In this document: positions 50,830-53,338 of the stretch, one piece after another
Position numbering within the stretch: position 1 is the first letter of the stretch
Layout of the letters: each line of letters opens with the position of its first letter
Assembly: GCA_012064415.1 (NCBI GenBank)
Contig: SSNU01000109.1
Span: 52,181 to 105,518, forward strand
DNA length: 53,338 bases
DNA from: Gyrodactylus bullatarudis
Taxonomy: Eukaryota; Platyhelminthes; Monogenea; Gyrodactylidea; Gyrodactylidae
Reading direction: 5' to 3'
Translations under genes and position numbers: made by a program
Notes under the pieces: generated by a model
Databases searched by the model: none
What the model was told of the DNA's origin: nothing
What the model saw: the letters and a program-made list of their open reading frames with translations, nothing else

Positions 50830-51438
50830 AAATTTTAATACACAAAATTACGTTTACCTTGTTTAACATGAAAAAATATTTATTAACTTCTGTGAAAAAA
50901 GACAATGCAACAGAAGAGTTATTATTTTCATTAGAAAAATTTTATACCAGTATTCTTAGTTTTTAGCATTATTATAATAATTATACACGGGTAAAACCGA
51001 ACTGCATAAGTTAAAATTAAAATTTTTTTAAATTTATGAATTGAATTCATTTTGGTAATTGTATGTACCACTTATTAAAATATATAATATAATTTCCCAC
51101 TTTTAACATAATATCTCTAGTGAAACTACGATTTATTGATTCTCATGATAAGACTTTGCTATTTATCAATTAATTTCTATAAAAATAATGGAATTTAGAG
51201 CCAAATTCCCATTTTTTGATATTTGACTTTGATAAATTTTAACTAAAAATATTTCTATTCTATCATGTGTTGAGTTATGTCATCTTTAACTTTGGTAATG
51301 CTATTAGTCATTTTGTAAGAAAGGCGATGCCTGAGAATATGAAGAGATTGAGCTCTATTTAGGGCATACTCTTCAGTCTTTACATTTCAAATATAACTAC
51401 ATCAATATTATTACAAAAAGAAATTTGATTGGTTAGAT
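50830..51438. other. Intergenic stretch without recognisable features
   Basis: AT-rich. Only a weak relative of the GGCGCC-type repeat (about 51175-51250) is visible. Confidence 0.4.
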
Positions 51439-52191
51439 TTAAAAAGATGTTCTCATTAGACTTTCTTTAAGTGCTACAAAATGCTCTTTAGTAAGTAAAC
51501 TAGATCTCAGAGGTTTACGATCAAAACTTCTGTAAATAGATGAAAGATCAAGTTTAAACTTCTCTGTGTTTGAATCATCTTTACTGTTCTGCGTGAGCCC
51601 TAGTTCATACATCAAACGTTCAAAAGCTGCCTTGTCTTCAATTTCGTTGAGTCTTTTTGGAATAAAAAAATTGGGACCAAGAGATAGAATTTCCTTTTGC
51701 TCCTTGGATAATACAATATCCGTGAAGTTGAAAATTCCTGATTCATGAAAACGAAGACTTTTACCAAATTCTTTCAATAACGTTTCATATTTATGGTTCT
51801 TAACAGATTCCCCTGCTTCAACAAAGAATCGTAGCAAAGCATCATTGAAAACAGAATCAGTTTCTATGAGAACCATTTTGATGAAATTCAACAGAATTTG
51901 GGTCCTTTCTTCAATTATCTGAATTTCTTCTCTGATCTTAAGGATGACATGTTCTTTTTTATGAAAACGAACATCTCGAGGAACTTTCTTCCAAAAAGAC
52001 CTTGGATATTGGTTCCGTTCAAGACATTCACGATAAAACTTCAACTGGCCATAGGAGTAATAAAGTTTAGAATTAGAAGATAAGATTTCACGAAGAAGAT
52101 TTTTTTGTTCAGGGATCCGGTGGGATAGATAATTATGAATGAGTAATTCACGTTGTTTTTCAAAAACGTCCGAGTATCCACTTAAATTCAT
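51439..52191 (-). mobile_element. Penelope-like element ORF, N-terminal part (frameshifted)
   Basis: 250 aa from ATG 52191. It shows the PLE N-terminal region with the signature LSKEQKEILSLGPNFFIPKR just before the RT core. Compared with the plus-strand copy starting at about 52996, it has lost 5 bp after SSLLTKEHFVALKE, which shifts the frame and ends the protein at 51439. A CTGATGA-N8-GAAA string lies upstream of the ATG on the same strand (52239-52257). Confidence 0.8.
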
Positions 52192-52373
52192 AATTTGGAA
52201 ATATGTAAGAAAGAGATATATTTAAAACCATATACGTATTTCTTAAAGCATCATCAGTGGCATTGCTTTAAAAATGATAAAAGTTAAAAGATTCATTCAA
52301 GATAATAATTTACAAATAATGAAAGAAATAGTAAAAGTTGAAGAAAATTAGAATAAATGTAAGCTGAATGTCA

Positions 52374-52995
52374 TCACATGGATTTTTGTATAAAATAGAA
52401 AAGTTCGAAACTTGTAGACAGCTTCCTAATTGTTCTACCTATGTAAGAAGCACCACAGTCACATTGGAATTTATAGATTAGTAGAGTCTTCTCCTCCGGT
52501 TTGAGTAAATCTTTATGAATCAGACTAAACAGTCTCTGAGTTTTAAATACAATTTTCAATTGTATATTATTGTAATGTTGATTGATGAGATTGTTAAATA
52601 TTCTTCTAATGTCATTACTAAAACCGTCGCCTTTGAAGTTGAGTCTCATGAAAATTTTTGTTTTTTTCCATTTCATCTGTGTTGACATCTTCATCCCTAT
52701 TCTCTGAAATATTGATGAATTTGTCTACAAATTTCTTTGGATAACCATTTTCCATTAAACATAACTTCGAATTCTCTATTTCATTCTGCCATTCCTCCGG
52801 ACTTGCTATTCTTCTTATCCTATTTCCTAGACCAATCACTAAGCCAACTTTATGCGAGATAGGACTTAAACTGGCATAATGAAGATATTTCCCATTATCA
52901 GTCTTCTTCTTGAAAATATTTCTTAGGATTGATCCATCCTCTTTTCTGGTTAGCTTAACATCTAAAAAACTCAAAGCACCATTAGATTCCACCAT
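52374..52995 (-). mobile_element. Penelope-like element: RT C-terminus into GIY-YIG start
   Basis: Two overlapping minus-strand frames: 52995-52618 (SNGALSFLDVKLTRKEDGS, FKKKTDNGKYLHYASLSPIS, GLGNRIRRIAS) and 52694-52374 (RRIFNNLINQHYNNIQLKIV, LLIYKFQCDCGASYIGRTIR). A frameshift around 52620-52690 separates them, and the endonuclease is truncated soon after YIG. This second PLE family is divergent from the one at 7206 and 36117. It is followed downstream by the start of another copy, as in tandem PLEs. Confidence 0.8.
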
Positions 52996-53338
52996 TCATT
53001 TATCTATTTACAGAAGTTTTGATCGTAAACCTCTGAGATCTAGTTTACTTACTAAAGAGCATTTTGTAGCACTTAAAGAACTTAAGTCTAATGAGAACAT
53101 CTTTTTAACTAAGCCTGATAAGGGAAAGGGTATAGTGATAATGTATAAGGAGGATTATTATAAGGCAGGGTTTGATTTTCTTTCAGATGAAAGTAAATTC
53201 GTTAATACAGGAAAAGATAGATCTTCGTATTATAAGTCAATGGAATCCATGGAACGTTCCATGTATAAAATAGCTAAGGGATTATTTGATAGAAATATCA
53301 TTTCGGATAAAACTAGGAATTTTATAGCTAAGAAACAT
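52996..53338 (+). mobile_element. Penelope-like element RT fragment, head-to-head copy (runs off the window)
   Basis: Plus-strand frame, no start, beginning RSFDRKPLRSSLLTKEHFVA and continuing with NIFLTKPDKGKGIVIMYKED (PLE RT1-2 region) to the window end. It is the same family as the minus copy at 51439-52191 and joins the other minus fragment at about 52995, so the two copies are fused in opposite orientation. Confidence 0.8.

Overview
This window is nuclear DNA from an animal. It carries RIM-binding protein, a Tec-family tyrosine kinase, an SLC16 transporter and a C-type lectin, which together are a metazoan set. The DNA is AT-rich, uses the standard code (TAA, TAG and TGA all act as stops) and has extraordinarily short spliceosomal introns, mostly 24-35 nt. 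I inferred these introns by joining reading frames so that phases and conserved protein motifs agree; almost every joined gene gives an integral number of codons. Introns this short are described for dicyemid mesozoans, so a dicyemid or close relative is my best guess. That is inference, not proof.

Layout. 1-24.5 kb is mostly gene-dense. It starts with an inverted pair of Penelope-like element (PLE) termini (1-960), followed by RIM-binding protein (minus, 1074-12535, 20 exons). Next come a Maf-like nucleotide pyrophosphatase (minus), a short/branched-chain acyl-CoA dehydrogenase (plus), a small FMC1-like ATP-synthase assembly factor (minus, three exons) and a tRNA 2-selenouridine synthase-like protein (plus). 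These are followed by mitochondrial ribosomal protein L2 (plus), METTL5-type rRNA methyltransferase (minus), ribosomal protein S2 (plus), a Tec-family kinase (plus) and sphingosine-1-phosphate lyase (minus). Neighbours are packed very tightly: the MRPL2 and METTL5 stop codons abut, the ACAD and FMC1 stops are 8 bp apart, and the Maf and ACAD start codons are 64 bp apart.

25-49.4 kb is one SLC16/MCT-like transporter gene of nine exons. Its 631-aa coding sequence is stretched over 24.4 kb because three of its introns (4.2, 11.8 and 4.9 kb) and a fourth of 1.4 kb are filled with mobile elements, while its other introns are 29-54 nt. The load includes two Ginger/KRBA2-like integrase elements, PLE fragments, a LINE, an intact MULE transposase, several elements with long terminal inverted repeats, and a tRNA-Glu gene next to a tRNA-like sequence. 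49.4-53.3 kb holds two small MITE-like palindromes, a C-type lectin gene and head-to-head PLE reverse-transcriptase fragments.

The most unusual content is ribozyme-like. A near-canonical hammerhead ribozyme with a pol III B box upstream sits inside a 320-bp element bounded by ~67-bp inverted repeats (43578-43897). Six PLE termini carry a hammerhead-like CUGANGA-N8-GAAA core in front of the element's ORF. In four of them an upstream CCNGG segment can pair with the N8 segment, with a compensatory change between copies.
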